The translations under genes and the position numbers were made by a program. The notes beneath the pieces were generated by a model. The model ran no database searches. It saw nothing but the letters and a program-made list of their open reading frames with translations, and was not told the DNA's origin. Source: an uncultured bacterium (lineage in GTDB: Bacteria > Verrucomicrobiota > Lentisphaeria > Victivallales > UBA1829). From it: a stretch of 43,216 nucleotides of DNA. Where the stretch lies: the NCBI GenBank assembly GCA_949292215.1, contig CASEYW010000092.1:1-43216 (forward strand), in the 5' to 3' direction. This document shows positions 1-8,337 of this stretch, piece after piece; position 1 is the first letter of the stretch, and the number at the start of each line of letters is the position of its first letter.

Positions 1-4
1 CTCC

Positions 5-20
5 ATTCTCTGCAGAGAAT
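5..20. repeat. 16-bp perfect palindrome
   Basis: The sequence ATTCTCTGCAGAGAAT is its own reverse complement. A second copy of its right half (AGAGAATT) lies at 114-121. It lies between the tRNA-His terminator and whatever gene precedes the window, so it could be an operator or the stem of a hairpin. No function can be assigned. Confidence 0.3.
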
Positions 21-44
21 TATGTATCAAAGGTAAAATGTTGC

Positions 45-68
45 AAATCCCTTTGACACAAGGGGTTT
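45..68 (+). terminator. Possible hairpin terminator
   Basis: AAATCCCTT (45-53) pairs with AAGGGGTTT (60-68), nine pairs including one G-T, around a six-base loop. The T-run of the right arm continues to 69. It could end transcription of a plus-strand gene lying left of the window. The T-tract is short and no such gene is visible. Confidence 0.3.
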
Positions 69-80
69 TACGCAAGAAAT

Positions 81-103
81 AAAAAAGCCCGAATCAAAGG
101 GCT
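81..103 (-). terminator. Rho-independent terminator of tRNA-His
   Basis: Read on the minus strand, AGCCC and GGGCT (86-90 and 99-103 on the plus strand) form a stem around an eight-base loop, followed by a run of six T. It lies about 20 bp past the CCA end of the tRNA, where a tRNA terminator is expected. Confidence 0.7.
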
Positions 104-125
104 GACTCGGACAGAGAATTTATAA

Positions 126-203
126 TGGGGTGGTAAACGGGACTTGAACCCGCGACCTCCTGGGCCACAACCAGGCGCTCTAACCAACTGAGCTACAACC
201 ACC
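126..203 (-). tRNA. tRNA-His (GTG)
   Basis: The minus strand folds as a tRNA cloverleaf. The anticodon stem CCTGG/CCAGG encloses the loop TTGTGGC, whose anticodon GTG (plus strand 166-168) reads His codons. The T arm is GCGGG-TTCAAGT-CCCGT and the D arm contains AGCTCAGTTGGTTAGAGC. The extra G-1 typical of tRNA-His is encoded at 203 opposite the discriminator C at 129, and CCA is encoded at 126-128. The acceptor stem has one T-T mismatch at position 6. The strong anticodon and G-1 features make the identity secure. Confidence 0.95.
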
Positions 204-231
204 ATAAAATACCGGAATCCGGCAGTTCAAT

Positions 232-259
232 ACTATATCACATGCAGACAAAGATTCAA
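232..259 (-). promoter_or_regulatory. Sigma-70-type promoter for tRNA-His
   Basis: On the minus strand TTGAAT (plus 254-259) and TATAGT (232-237) are separated by 16 bp, and the -10 box ends about 28 bp before the tRNA 5' end. Both hexamers are close to consensus. It overlaps no coding sequence and is well placed to drive the tRNA. Confidence 0.5.
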
Positions 260-368
260 GCGGATTCTTCTTTTTTTGTCGCCTTTTTTCCTCTGAAGAG
301 CAGAAAAACAAATCAATCCCTTCGAAAAACGTTCATGTGCAGGCGACAAAACCACAGTTCCAGATTGA

Positions 369-1184
369 TCAATGTTGTCTGGGAAAGTTATTTTCTTTCT
401 CCTGCTGCGCTTTTGCCTCCTCCCATAACGCATCCATTTCCGAAAGAGAACTTTCCTCAAGAGTCTTACCCTGTTCCGCAAGACGTTGTTCTATATAACG
501 AAAACGCGATGCAAACTTCCGGTTTGCCGCAGCCAGCAGTTCTTCCGCACTCGAACGCTTACGGAAGCGGGAAAGGTTTGTCGTTGCAAAAAGAAGATCA
601 CCGATTTCCTCATCAATGTGTGTCTGATTTCCGGTATCCAGAGCCGCTTTTACCTCATCCAGCTCTTCCTGGATTTTGTCGACAATCTGACGCTCATTGC
701 TCCAGTCAAATCCATATTTTGCGACTTTTTTCTGAAGTTTTTCCGCTTGAAGCAGTGCCGGACAATGATAGGCAATTCCGTCCAGGATGGATTTCCGATC
801 TGCTTTCTCCAGTTTTTTTACGCGGTCCCAAAGGCCGAGAACCTCCGTTGAATTCCGCACAGACTCATCTCCAAACACATGCGGATGCCGGCGGATCATC
901 TTTTCGCTGATTCCTTCCACTACCTCTTGGAACGTAAAACTTCCACGTTCTTCCGCCATCACGGAATGAAGAACCACATTCATCAGGATGTCGCCGAGTT
1001 CCTCGCACATTTCCTGTTCGTTTTCGGCGTCGATGGCGTCCATCAGTTCGGCACACTCCTCCATCAGACATTTTTTCAGGGATTTATGCGTCTGCTCTCT
1101 ATCCCAGGGACACCCCTCCGGCGAACGCAGTTTTTTCATAATCCCGACCAGTTTTTCCATCTTCTCTTCGTTTTCAGAACGCAT
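369..1184 (-). CDS. mazG: Nucleoside triphosphate pyrophosphohydrolase MazG
   Basis: The product hydrolyses (d)NTPs to the monophosphate and pyrophosphate, a cytosolic housekeeping or nucleotide-pool-cleaning function. The 271-residue protein has the two tandem MazG helical domains. In the first, the metal-binding EExxE motif is at residues 42-46 (EECAE) and EELGD is at 61-65; the second domain repeats the pattern with EELDE and EEIGD. The N-terminal LRSPEGCPWDREQTH is a family hallmark. The start at 1184 is preceded by GAGG six bases upstream. The gene begins 12 bp after the uup stop on the same strand, so the two are probably co-transcribed. Confidence 0.95.
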   Translation of the reverse strand: MRSENEEKMEKLVGIMKKLRSPEGCPWDREQTHKSLKKCLMEECAELMDAIDAENEQEMCEELGDILMNVVLHSVMAEERGSFTFQEVVEGISEKMIRRHPHVFGDESVRNSTEVLGLWDRVKKLEKADRKSILDGIAYHCPALLQAEKLQKKVAKYGFDWSNERQIVDKIQEELDEVKAALDTGNQTHIDEEIGDLLFATTNLSRFRKRSSAEELLAAANRKFASRFRYIEQRLAEQGKTLEESSLSEMDALWEEAKAQQEKENNFPRQH

Positions 1185-1196
1185 TTTCAGCCTCGT

Positions 1197-3089
1197 TTAT
1201 TGAAAGGATTCCTTTTTGCTTTCCAGTTCTTCCCAGCGGGTATAGGCGTTTTCGAGGGAGTGTTTCCGTTCCTCCAGTTCCCGCTGAAGTTCGGCGGTTT
1301 GTTTTCCATGCCGGGCGAAAAAATCGGGATCGGAAAACATCGCTTCGATTTCGGCGATCCGTTCTTCGGTTTCTGCAATCGTTTGTTCCAGAGATTCCAG
1401 TTCCCGTTCCTCTTTGAAACTCAATTTCCTGGGAGTGTTGCGTCTGACCGGAGGGGGAGGAGCCGTTTTGACTTCTTCCCGGCGCTTGTTTTCCTGTTCT
1501 GCCGTCATACGTTCTTTTTTCTTTGTCTGATAGTAGTCAAAATCGCCTACGGTAGTAAACAGGGAGCCGTTGTTTCCCTCGAATGCAATGATGTGGGTGC
1601 AGATCCGGTTCAGAAAGTATCGGTCGTGACTGACCACAATCAGGCAGCCGTTGTAATCTGCGAGCGCTTCTTCCAGAATTCGCAGAGAAACCAGATCCAG
1701 ATCGTTGGTGGGTTCATCCAGGATCAGGAAATTCCCTCCTCCGCGCAGAATTTTAGCCAGCATCAGGCGTGCTTTTTCTCCACCGGAAAGGTGTTTGATC
1801 TGTGTATTGATCCGTTCGTCTTCAAACAGAAAACGTTTCAGGTATCCCCAGATGGAAATGCGTTCCTCTCCGAGATTGATGAACGTATGTCCCTCACCGA
1901 TTTCCTCGCAGACCGTATGTTCCGGATTCAGAGCAATCCGCGACTGGTCCACATAATTGAATTCAACTGTCGGCGCGACGAATACCTCTCCGGCATCCGG
2001 TTGCAGCTGCTGCGTAATCAGCTTCAGAAGAGTCGTTTTTCCGCAGCCGTTTACTCCGACAACTCCGATTTTCTGATTCGCCGTGAATTCAAATGAAAAA
2101 TCCCGGATCAGACATCGTTCTCCCCGGGAAAAGGAGATCTCTTTCAGATCAACAACTTTGTTTCCCAGATGCGAAGCCCGCGGAATAACCAGTTCCATCC
2201 GTCCGGTTCTGACGGGCGCGTTCTGCGAAGCAATTTCGTCGTAACGCTTCAAGCGCCCGAGATTCCGGCGCAACCGCGCTTTCGGGGAACGGCGCACCCA
2301 TTCGATCTCTCTGCGCAAAAAACTTCTGCGACGGTTTTCCGCCTGGTCTTCCGCATATTCCCGCTCTTCCTTTGCAATCAGAAAATCGGCATAAGACCCC
2401 TCGCAGGAGAAAAATTTTCCGTTGTCCAGTTCAATGATCCGCGAGGCGATCCGATCCAGAAAATAGCGGTCGTGTGTAACAAAAAGACATGCCCCGCGAT
2501 AGTTCGCAAGAAACTCTTCGATTCCCGCGATGGTGTCAACATCAAGATGGTTGGTCGGTTCGTCCAGCAGCAGGAGGTCTGGTTCGGCGATGATCGTTCG
2601 CGCGAGGATCACACGCCGGAGCTCCCCGCCGGAGAGTCCGGAACAACTTCGTTCCGGATTTGAAATGGAGAGTTTATCCAGAATGGTATCCAGTTTGTTG
2701 TCCAGATTCCAGGCATTATGGCAGGAGAGCAGGTGTTCCAGTTTCTCATGTTCCGGTGACTCCGCAGGAAGAGATTCGTAGCGCTGATGGAGATTTTCAA
2801 ACCAGGAAAGCCCTTCCCGGACGACTTCTTTTACCGAACGGTCCGGTTCCGGTTCAAAATTCTGCGGCATGTGGGCGATCCGGATGTTCCGGGCAACACT
2901 GATTTCGCCGGATGAGGGTGTCTCCTCGCCGGCGACAATTTTCAAAAGAGTGGATTTCCCGCAGCCGTTGCGTCCGACGAGTGCCACGCGTTCTCCGTCA
3001 CTGATGGACATCGCCGCCTTGTCGAATAAGATCTGACGTCCAATCTGAAGACTCATATTTTCCACTGCCCAGAGTACTCTTTCCGCCAT
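1197..3089 (-). CDS. uup: ABC-F family ATPase, Uup type
   Basis: This soluble ABC-F protein has two ATP-binding cassettes and no membrane segment; family members act on ribosomes or, for Uup, on ribosome/DNA-linked processes. The first cassette has Walker A GRNGCGKST (residues 39-47), signature LSGGE and Walker B LLLLDEPTNHLD. The second has GVNGCGKTT, LSGGE and LILDEPTNDLD. The C-terminal ~80 residues form a charged coiled coil (KLSFKEERELESLEQ onward), the DNA-binding CTD typical of Uup. I chose the ATG at 3089 (630 aa), with AAGGA ten bases upstream, over the in-frame ATG at 3173, whose N-terminal extension is not family-like. mazG follows. Confidence 0.88.
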   Translation of the reverse strand: MAERVLWAVENMSLQIGRQILFDKAAMSISDGERVALVGRNGCGKSTLLKIVAGEETPSSGEISVARNIRIAHMPQNFEPEPDRSVKEVVREGLSWFENLHQRYESLPAESPEHEKLEHLLSCHNAWNLDNKLDTILDKLSISNPERSCSGLSGGELRRVILARTIIAEPDLLLLDEPTNHLDVDTIAGIEEFLANYRGACLFVTHDRYFLDRIASRIIELDNGKFFSCEGSYADFLIAKEEREYAEDQAENRRRSFLRREIEWVRRSPKARLRRNLGRLKRYDEIASQNAPVRTGRMELVIPRASHLGNKVVDLKEISFSRGERCLIRDFSFEFTANQKIGVVGVNGCGKTTLLKLITQQLQPDAGEVFVAPTVEFNYVDQSRIALNPEHTVCEEIGEGHTFINLGEERISIWGYLKRFLFEDERINTQIKHLSGGEKARLMLAKILRGGGNFLILDEPTNDLDLVSLRILEEALADYNGCLIVVSHDRYFLNRICTHIIAFEGNNGSLFTTVGDFDYYQTKKKERMTAEQENKRREEVKTAPPPPVRRNTPRKLSFKEERELESLEQTIAETEERIAEIEAMFSDPDFFARHGKQTAELQRELEERKHSLENAYTRWEELESKKESFQ

Positions 3090-3125
3090 CGGTGGTCCGT
3101 CCTTTCTTCTTTTCCTGAACCTTGT

Positions 3126-3155
3126 AATATACCCGTTTCCACCGATTTTTTCCAA
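3126..3155 (-). promoter_or_regulatory. Candidate promoter for uup-mazG
   Basis: On the minus strand TTGGAA (plus 3150-3155) and TATATT (3126-3131) are spaced by 18 bp. The -10 box lies about 36 bp before the chosen uup start codon. The match to consensus is moderate. Confidence 0.4.
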
Positions 3156-3302
3156 CAGAAAAAATGAAAACAACGGATGAGAAGCTCCGTCAGGATCATT
3201 TCTTGTTTATTTGTCGGATTGAATGGAACAAACAGGGAAAAAGTGTTGTCTTCCACTGAAAATCGGTTTTGTCAGAATTCTGTCATCCGGAGAGAGGGAC
3301 AC

Positions 3303-3332
3303 TTGAAAAAACGGTGTGCGGTGCTATATAAC
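3303..3332 (+). promoter_or_regulatory. Candidate promoter for the ABC/GldG cassette
   Basis: TTGAAA (3303-3308) and TATAAC (3327-3332) are separated by 18 bp. Both boxes are close to the sigma-70 consensus. It would leave a leader of about 135 nt before the ATG at 3475. Confidence 0.4.
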
Positions 3333-3474
3333 GAGAATCCGCTTCCGCCGGTTTCCGGATGACAGCGGGGAACCGTTTCTTTTTTTCGTCCGCTTCTCCT
3401 GCGATGGAAAAAGGAGATTGATCCGATAATTGTTTTTACTTTGCATTCAACATAGCCAAAGGAGAAAAACAGGC

Positions 3475-4443
3475 ATGATAGAAGCCACCAATGTCAAAAA
3501 ATATTTCGGCGATAAGCCCGCGGTCGCCGGAATCAGTTTTTCGGTCGGGAAAGGCGAGGTGCTCGGCTTTCTCGGACCGAACGGCGCGGGAAAATCCACC
3601 ACCATGCGGATGATTACCGGGTATCTGCCGCTTTCCGAAGGGTCCGTCAAAATTGACGGATGCGACATTGAGGAAAAACCGGTGGATGCCAAACGGCTGT
3701 TCGGATATCTGCCGGAAAATGCGCCATCCTATCAGGATATGACGGTGGCGGGATTCCTGAAGTTTTCAGCGGCAGTCCGCGGTCTCCGGGGAGAAGCAGG
3801 AGAGACGGCAATTGCGAGAGCGGTCAAACTCTGCCATCTGGAAAAGGTCATGAATCAGACCATCGACACCCTCTCGAAGGGATATCATCACCGAGTCTGT
3901 TTTGCGCAGGCGATCCTTCACGATCCCCCCGTCCTGATCCTGGACGAACCGACCGACGGACTCGATCCGAACCAGAAGCATGAGATGCGCGAACTGATCC
4001 GGGAAATGGGTAAAAGTAAAGCGATTATCGTTTCCACTCACATTTTGGAAGAGGTCGAGGCGATCTGCACAAGAGTCATCATCATCGACCGTGGCGAGAT
4101 TGTTTTCAATGGGACTCCCCGGGAGCTGCGTGCCAGAGCCCCGCATGGAGGCAGACTGCTGGTAACGCTTCTGGGAGTCGATGGAGACGGTGCCCGTGCC
4201 GCACTCGAAAAACTTTCCTCTGTCCGGCGTGTGGAAATCCTCGGCAGGGAGTCGGACCGCATTACGCTTGCGGTACATCCCTCGAACGGCAGGGAGGAAA
4301 ACTTTGCCCTGGAGATCAAAAAGGCTCTGGATGAACACAGCTGGCAGTTCTGCGAACTCCATACAGATCCCGGCAGACTTGACGAGGTGTTCCGGAGTCT
4401 GACCACCTCCGACAGCACCGGCAGAAAGGAGGGTGCCGCATGA
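3475..4443 (+). CDS. ABC transporter ATP-binding protein (GldA-like)
   Basis: This is the cytosolic ATPase of an ABC-2-type exporter. The 322-residue protein has Walker A GPNGAGKST, a Walker B ending LILDEPTDGLDP, and the H-loop in STHILEEVEAIC. The usual LSGGQ signature is LSKGYHHR, which is common in ABC-2/gliding-type ATPases. A C-terminal ~100-residue domain follows the cassette, as in GldA/CcmA relatives. The start at 3475 follows AAAGGAG at 3458-3464; an upstream in-frame start at 3430 has no ribosome-binding site. The stop overlaps the permease start by ATGA, so the two are translationally coupled. Confidence 0.9.
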   Translation: MIEATNVKKYFGDKPAVAGISFSVGKGEVLGFLGPNGAGKSTTMRMITGYLPLSEGSVKIDGCDIEEKPVDAKRLFGYLPENAPSYQDMTVAGFLKFSAAVRGLRGEAGETAIARAVKLCHLEKVMNQTIDTLSKGYHHRVCFAQAILHDPPVLILDEPTDGLDPNQKHEMRELIREMGKSKAIIVSTHILEEVEAICTRVIIIDRGEIVFNGTPRELRARAPHGGRLLVTLLGVDGDGARAALEKLSSVRRVEILGRESDRITLAVHPSNGREENFALEIKKALDEHSWQFCELHTDPGRLDEVFRSLTTSDSTGRKEGAA

Positions 4444-5174
4444 ATCCCGTTCTGACGATCATCCGCCGCGAACTGGGCAGTACATTCACATCACCGGTTG
4501 CGTATGTCTTTCTGGTGATGTTTCTGGTGCTGACCGGGTTTTTTACGTTCATGATCGGAGGATTCTTCCTGCGGAACGAAGCCGATCTGAACAGTTTCTT
4601 TTTCTGGTTCCCGTGGCTGTTTCTTCTTCTGGTTCCCGCGGTCGGCATGCGGCAGTGGGCAGAAGAGCGGCGGCAGGGAACGCTGGAACTGCTCTTCACG
4701 ATGCCGGTGTCGGTACCGGAAGCGGTCCTTGGCAAGTTCCTTGCTGGCTGGATTTTTCTCGGCATTGCGCTGATTCTGACTTGTCCGATTGTATTTACCG
4801 TCTGTTATCTTGGAGATCCCGACCCGGGACCGATTGTAACAGGGTATACGGGCAGTTTCCTGTTGGCGGGTGCGTATCTCGCGGTCAGCGGTATGACATC
4901 GGCGTTTACGCGGAACCAGATTGTGAGCTTCATCACTTCGACGGTCCTCTGTCTGCTCCTGGTTCTGGTCGGATTTCCTCCTGTGACCGGACTGCTCCTG
5001 AAATGGGGTGCGCCTTCCGGAATGCTTGACTTTGCTGCCGGACTCAGCGTTTTTTACCATTTTGATGGAATGCAGCGGGGAGTGTTCGATCTGCGGGACA
5101 TCGTTTATTTTCTGTCATTAATGGTGCTGGCGCTGGTGATTACCGGAGTTGCCCTGAAAAATCGCCGCGGCTGA
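4440..5174 (+). CDS. ABC-2 type permease (GldF-like)
   Basis: This inner-membrane permease partners the preceding ATPase. The 244-residue protein has about six hydrophobic segments, including one near residues 20-40 and a last one at the C-terminus ending KNRRG. Between them lies the conserved ABC-2 pattern MRQWAEERRQGTLELLFTMP. This motif and length fit the gliding-type ABC-2 family, usually found with GldG-like proteins. It is coupled to the ATPase by a 4-bp ATGA overlap and has AGGAGG upstream inside that gene. The substrate is unknown. Confidence 0.88.
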   Translation: MNPVLTIIRRELGSTFTSPVAYVFLVMFLVLTGFFTFMIGGFFLRNEADLNSFFFWFPWLFLLLVPAVGMRQWAEERRQGTLELLFTMPVSVPEAVLGKFLAGWIFLGIALILTCPIVFTVCYLGDPDPGPIVTGYTGSFLLAGAYLAVSGMTSAFTRNQIVSFITSTVLCLLLVLVGFPPVTGLLLKWGAPSGMLDFAAGLSVFYHFDGMQRGVFDLRDIVYFLSLMVLALVITGVALKNRRG

Positions 5175-5198
5175 CCGCGTACAAGGAGAACCATTCCT

Positions 5199-7121
5199 AT
5201 GAATTCAAACTGGAAAATGAAAAAAAGGGTCGCCTGGATCAGTTCGATTGCTGGGGTACTGATCGTCGCGGCTATTCTGATGATATTGAACGCAATCCTG
5301 AAGCCGGTCAATCTGCGCTGGGACTGCACGGAAGAAAAACGCTACACCCTTTCGCAGGGCAGCGAGAATATCCTGAAACACCTGAACAAAGTAGTCACTC
5401 TCCGCTTCTACTACTCGCGCGATGCGGCAGACATGCCTGTTTACCTGAAGAACTATGCCACGCGTGTGGAAGATCTCCTCGGCGAGTTCAAAAGAGCCGG
5501 AGGCGACAAGATTGAACTGCGCAATCTGAATCCGCAACCGGATTCCGATGAGGAGGATTCCGCCGTTCTTGACGGCATTTCGGGTCGTCCTGCCGATATG
5601 TTCGGTTCCGGGGATCCCATCTATTTCGGTGTGGCGGTTGCCTGTGGCGGAAAAACGGCGGTCCTGCCGTTCCTCTCCCCGGAAAATGAGGCACAGCTTG
5701 AATATGATCTTGCCAGAGCGATTACGGAAGTCACTGCGGAGAAAAAGGTCCGGCTTGGTATTCTGAGTTCGCTTCCGGTCATGGGCGGATTCAGCGGACC
5801 GCAAGTGATGATGAACTCCACACGGACCCCGGCATGGTGGATTGTCACAGAACTCAGACGCAACTACGATGTTGTGGAAATTCCTGCTGCAAGCGGAGAG
5901 ATTGCATCGGACATCGACGTCATTCTGGCAGTTCATCCGCAGAATCTCAGCGACGACATGCTGTTCTCTCTGGATCAGTTCCTTCTTCGCGGCGGCAAAC
6001 TGCTTGCCTTTCTGGATCCCTTTGCTGTTTCCGGGATGCGTCAGCAGCCCTACCCGCAGCCCGGCGGCTTTTCCTTCGGCAAACTGCTGAAAACATGGGG
6101 GCTGGAGTTCAGTGACGGCAAAATTGTGGCGGACCGCAAACTCGCAACCCGTCTGCGCGGCGCCTACGGTAATGTCGAGTCGATGCCGACCGTGCTTACC
6201 CTCGGAAAAGCGGATATGGATACCGCTGTTCCCGCGCTGGCTTCGTTGAATTCGCTGCTGCTGTTCTGTCCAGGCGAGTTTTCCGGAACTCCCGTGGAGG
6301 GATTGAAACAGACGATTCTCCTGCATTCATCCGACGACGCCGGACTGATCGCCAGCTTTGAAGCCCAGGGCTCCGGCGAGCAGATCCTGAAACATCTGAA
6401 ACCGGAGCATCGTGAATTTGCGCTGGCCCTCCAGCTTTCCGGCACGTTCCCGACCGCTTTCCCGGATGGGAAACCTTCCGCGGCAGCTCCCGCTGAAGAT
6501 GGAAAAGAGAAGAAAACCGATGCCTCCGCCGCTGAAAAACCGAATACCTCTCTGAAGAAATCTTCCAAACCGGGAGTCGTTGTGCTTGTCGGCGATGCGG
6601 ATATGCTCTTTGACTCCTTCTGTGTCAGACAGGGGAATTTCCTCGGACAGACGATAGCCCAGCCAATCAACGACAATCTCAATTTTGCGCTGAACATGGT
6701 CGATCAGCTCAGCGGGGATGAAAATCTGTTTGAGATTCGTGCACGCGGCACCTCATCGCGTCCGTTTACCGTGGTGCGGGACCTCCAGGCGAAGGCGGAG
6801 AAGGAGTTCCAGGGCAAAATTGTCCAGCTAGAGGAGGAGTTGCGTAATGTTCAGACTCAGATCAATGATTTGCAGCGTCAGCGCAAACCCGGCGAGAAAG
6901 AGCTTCTTTCCTCTGAGCAGCGCAGAATATTGACCGATTTCCGCAAAAAAGAGGTGGAGGCACGGAAGGAACTCAAACAGGTCCGCCGTCAGCTCCGTCA
7001 GGAGATCGACTCCCTGGAAAACACCCTGATTTTCGTAAATATTGCGCTGATGCCGATTCTGGTTGTCATTGCCGGGATCACGGTGGCGGCGGTGAAACGC
7101 AGAAGGAGCTCTCATCAATGA
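5199..7121 (+). CDS. GldG-family ABC auxiliary protein
   Basis: This 640-residue membrane-anchored protein has one N-terminal transmembrane segment (about residues 12-32), a large extracytoplasmic region, a coiled coil (about 525-605) and a C-terminal transmembrane segment ending in KRRRSSHQ. The start of the extracytoplasmic part (EEKRYTLSQGSENILKHL, then RFYYSRD) matches GldG / ABC_transp_aux proteins, which resemble intraflagellar-transport subunits. A low-complexity Ala/Lys insert lies near residues 425-455. The start follows AAGGAG. In Bacteroidetes GldG works with GldA and GldF in gliding and secretion; here the role is only inferred to be accessory to export. Confidence 0.85.
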   Translation: MNSNWKMKKRVAWISSIAGVLIVAAILMILNAILKPVNLRWDCTEEKRYTLSQGSENILKHLNKVVTLRFYYSRDAADMPVYLKNYATRVEDLLGEFKRAGGDKIELRNLNPQPDSDEEDSAVLDGISGRPADMFGSGDPIYFGVAVACGGKTAVLPFLSPENEAQLEYDLARAITEVTAEKKVRLGILSSLPVMGGFSGPQVMMNSTRTPAWWIVTELRRNYDVVEIPAASGEIASDIDVILAVHPQNLSDDMLFSLDQFLLRGGKLLAFLDPFAVSGMRQQPYPQPGGFSFGKLLKTWGLEFSDGKIVADRKLATRLRGAYGNVESMPTVLTLGKADMDTAVPALASLNSLLLFCPGEFSGTPVEGLKQTILLHSSDDAGLIASFEAQGSGEQILKHLKPEHREFALALQLSGTFPTAFPDGKPSAAAPAEDGKEKKTDASAAEKPNTSLKKSSKPGVVVLVGDADMLFDSFCVRQGNFLGQTIAQPINDNLNFALNMVDQLSGDENLFEIRARGTSSRPFTVVRDLQAKAEKEFQGKIVQLEEELRNVQTQINDLQRQRKPGEKELLSSEQRRILTDFRKKEVEARKELKQVRRQLRQEIDSLENTLIFVNIALMPILVVIAGITVAAVKRRRSSHQ

Positions 7122-8272
7122 AACAAAAACATCTTGTTCTACTTGTCTGCATTGTGATCGTGCTTGGAATTGTCTACGCAATCCAGCAGAACAGTCGGAA
7201 AACCGGCAGTGATTCCATGGGAAAACGGGAACTGGTTCCCACCGATTTCAGCAGTGACAGCGTTGCTGCCGTGAAACTGGAACGCGGGAACAAAACCGTT
7301 ACGCTGAAGCAGACGGATTCCGGATGGGTTGTGACAGAACGTTTCAACTATCCCGCTGATGTTTCCAAACTCCGTGATCTTTTTATCAAACTTTGTGATG
7401 CCCGCATTGCGCAGGTGGTCTCCCTGACCCCGATTCAGGAAGAAGAGCTTTCCCTGACGCCCGGAAAATCCGTGACGCTGACGCTGACAGACAAAAATGC
7501 CGGAATGCTCCAGCGGTTTGTTTTCGGTTCGGAGCATAACGGCCGCAAAACACCCTCCCAGCCGTTTGCCATGACGGGGGGAAGCGCAGGACGGTATCTC
7601 CTCCTTGCCGATGGCCGTTGCGTCGTTGTGCCGGAAGGATTTCATGAAGTCGATTCCCCCCTGACGGACTGGCTGAACCGCGACTTCTTTCAGGTCTCCG
7701 ATCTGAAGCGTGCCATCCTGAAACGGAACGGGAAAACCGAATGGGAGTTGACCTTCAAAGACGGGAAACCGGCTCTTGCCGGAACCATCCCCGCAGACAA
7801 GGAGCTTGATGAATCGAAGATCTCTTCCCTCCGGAACGCCTTCTCCTGGATTCGTTTCCAGGATGTGGCCGATCCGAAAGCCGCTCCGGGAACCACTGGA
7901 ATGGACAAGGCCCCGGAACTCCTGCTGACCGACAGCGATGATCTGCTCTACACGATCCGTCCGGGCGCAGGAACGGATGGAAAACATTACCTGCGAGTTA
8001 CCGTCGCCTGGAAAGGCGACGCCAGGCGGAAATCTCCGTCCGGCGAGAAACCGGAAGATAAAAAACGCCTGGATGCCGAATTCGAGAAAACCGTCCGGGA
8101 ACGGAAGGAGAAGGCTGCAAAGCTGAACAAAACTCTCTCTCCATGGACATATGCAGTTGAGAAAAATGTTTTTGACAGCGCATCCGCAACACGCGGTTCT
8201 TTCCTGAAGGACAAGCCGAAACCGGAACCGAAGCAGGACGGCAAAAGTTCGTCCGTGAAACCGGTTAAATGA
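7118..8272 (+). CDS. DUF4340 domain-containing protein
   Basis: This 384-residue protein has a single N-terminal transmembrane anchor (HLVLLVCIVIVLGIVYAI) and a mostly beta extracytoplasmic region. It shows DUF4340 features: LVPTDFSSDSVAAVKLERG near the start, WVVTERFNYPAD after it, and paired repeats of a VxxVxL(K/R)xG type. The C-terminus is rich in Lys and Pro. It overlaps the GldG-like gene by ATGA with AAGGAG upstream. DUF4340 proteins commonly complete this ATPase-permease-GldG cassette in PVC bacteria and deltaproteobacteria. No enzymatic motif is visible and the biochemical function is unknown. Confidence 0.82.
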   Translation: MKQKHLVLLVCIVIVLGIVYAIQQNSRKTGSDSMGKRELVPTDFSSDSVAAVKLERGNKTVTLKQTDSGWVVTERFNYPADVSKLRDLFIKLCDARIAQVVSLTPIQEEELSLTPGKSVTLTLTDKNAGMLQRFVFGSEHNGRKTPSQPFAMTGGSAGRYLLLADGRCVVVPEGFHEVDSPLTDWLNRDFFQVSDLKRAILKRNGKTEWELTFKDGKPALAGTIPADKELDESKISSLRNAFSWIRFQDVADPKAAPGTTGMDKAPELLLTDSDDLLYTIRPGAGTDGKHYLRVTVAWKGDARRKSPSGEKPEDKKRLDAEFEKTVRERKEKAAKLNKTLSPWTYAVEKNVFDSASATRGSFLKDKPKPEPKQDGKSSSVKPVK

Positions 8273-8280
8273 ATTGACTG

Positions 8281-8317
8281 CCGGGGTCTCCGCATGCGGA
8301 TGCGGCGGAGGCACCGG
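8281..8317. terminator. Hairpin between convergent genes
   Basis: CCGGGGTCTCCGC (8281-8293) pairs with GCGGAGGCACCGG (8305-8317) over 13 positions with one mismatch and one G-T. It starts 8 bp after the DUF4340 stop and is followed by AGTTTCTC rather than a clean T-run. It probably ends transcription of the ABC cassette and may serve the convergent kinase gene. Confidence 0.5.
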
Positions 8318-8337
8318 AGTTTCTCAAAAAGCGGAAT

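Larger units (their letters stand above)
3090..3474. other. Divergent intergenic region, uup / ABC cassette
   Basis: This 385-bp gap separates the minus-strand uup start from the plus-strand ABC cassette. It holds one candidate promoter for each direction, annotated separately, and a leader of about 140 bp before the first ABC gene. I see no RNA gene, riboswitch or believable small ORF in it. Confidence 0.5.

Noticed and set aside
242..910. A 222-codon plus-strand frame over mazG
   Set aside because: It is the antisense shadow of mazG; the minus-strand frame has a clear family match and the plus frame does not.
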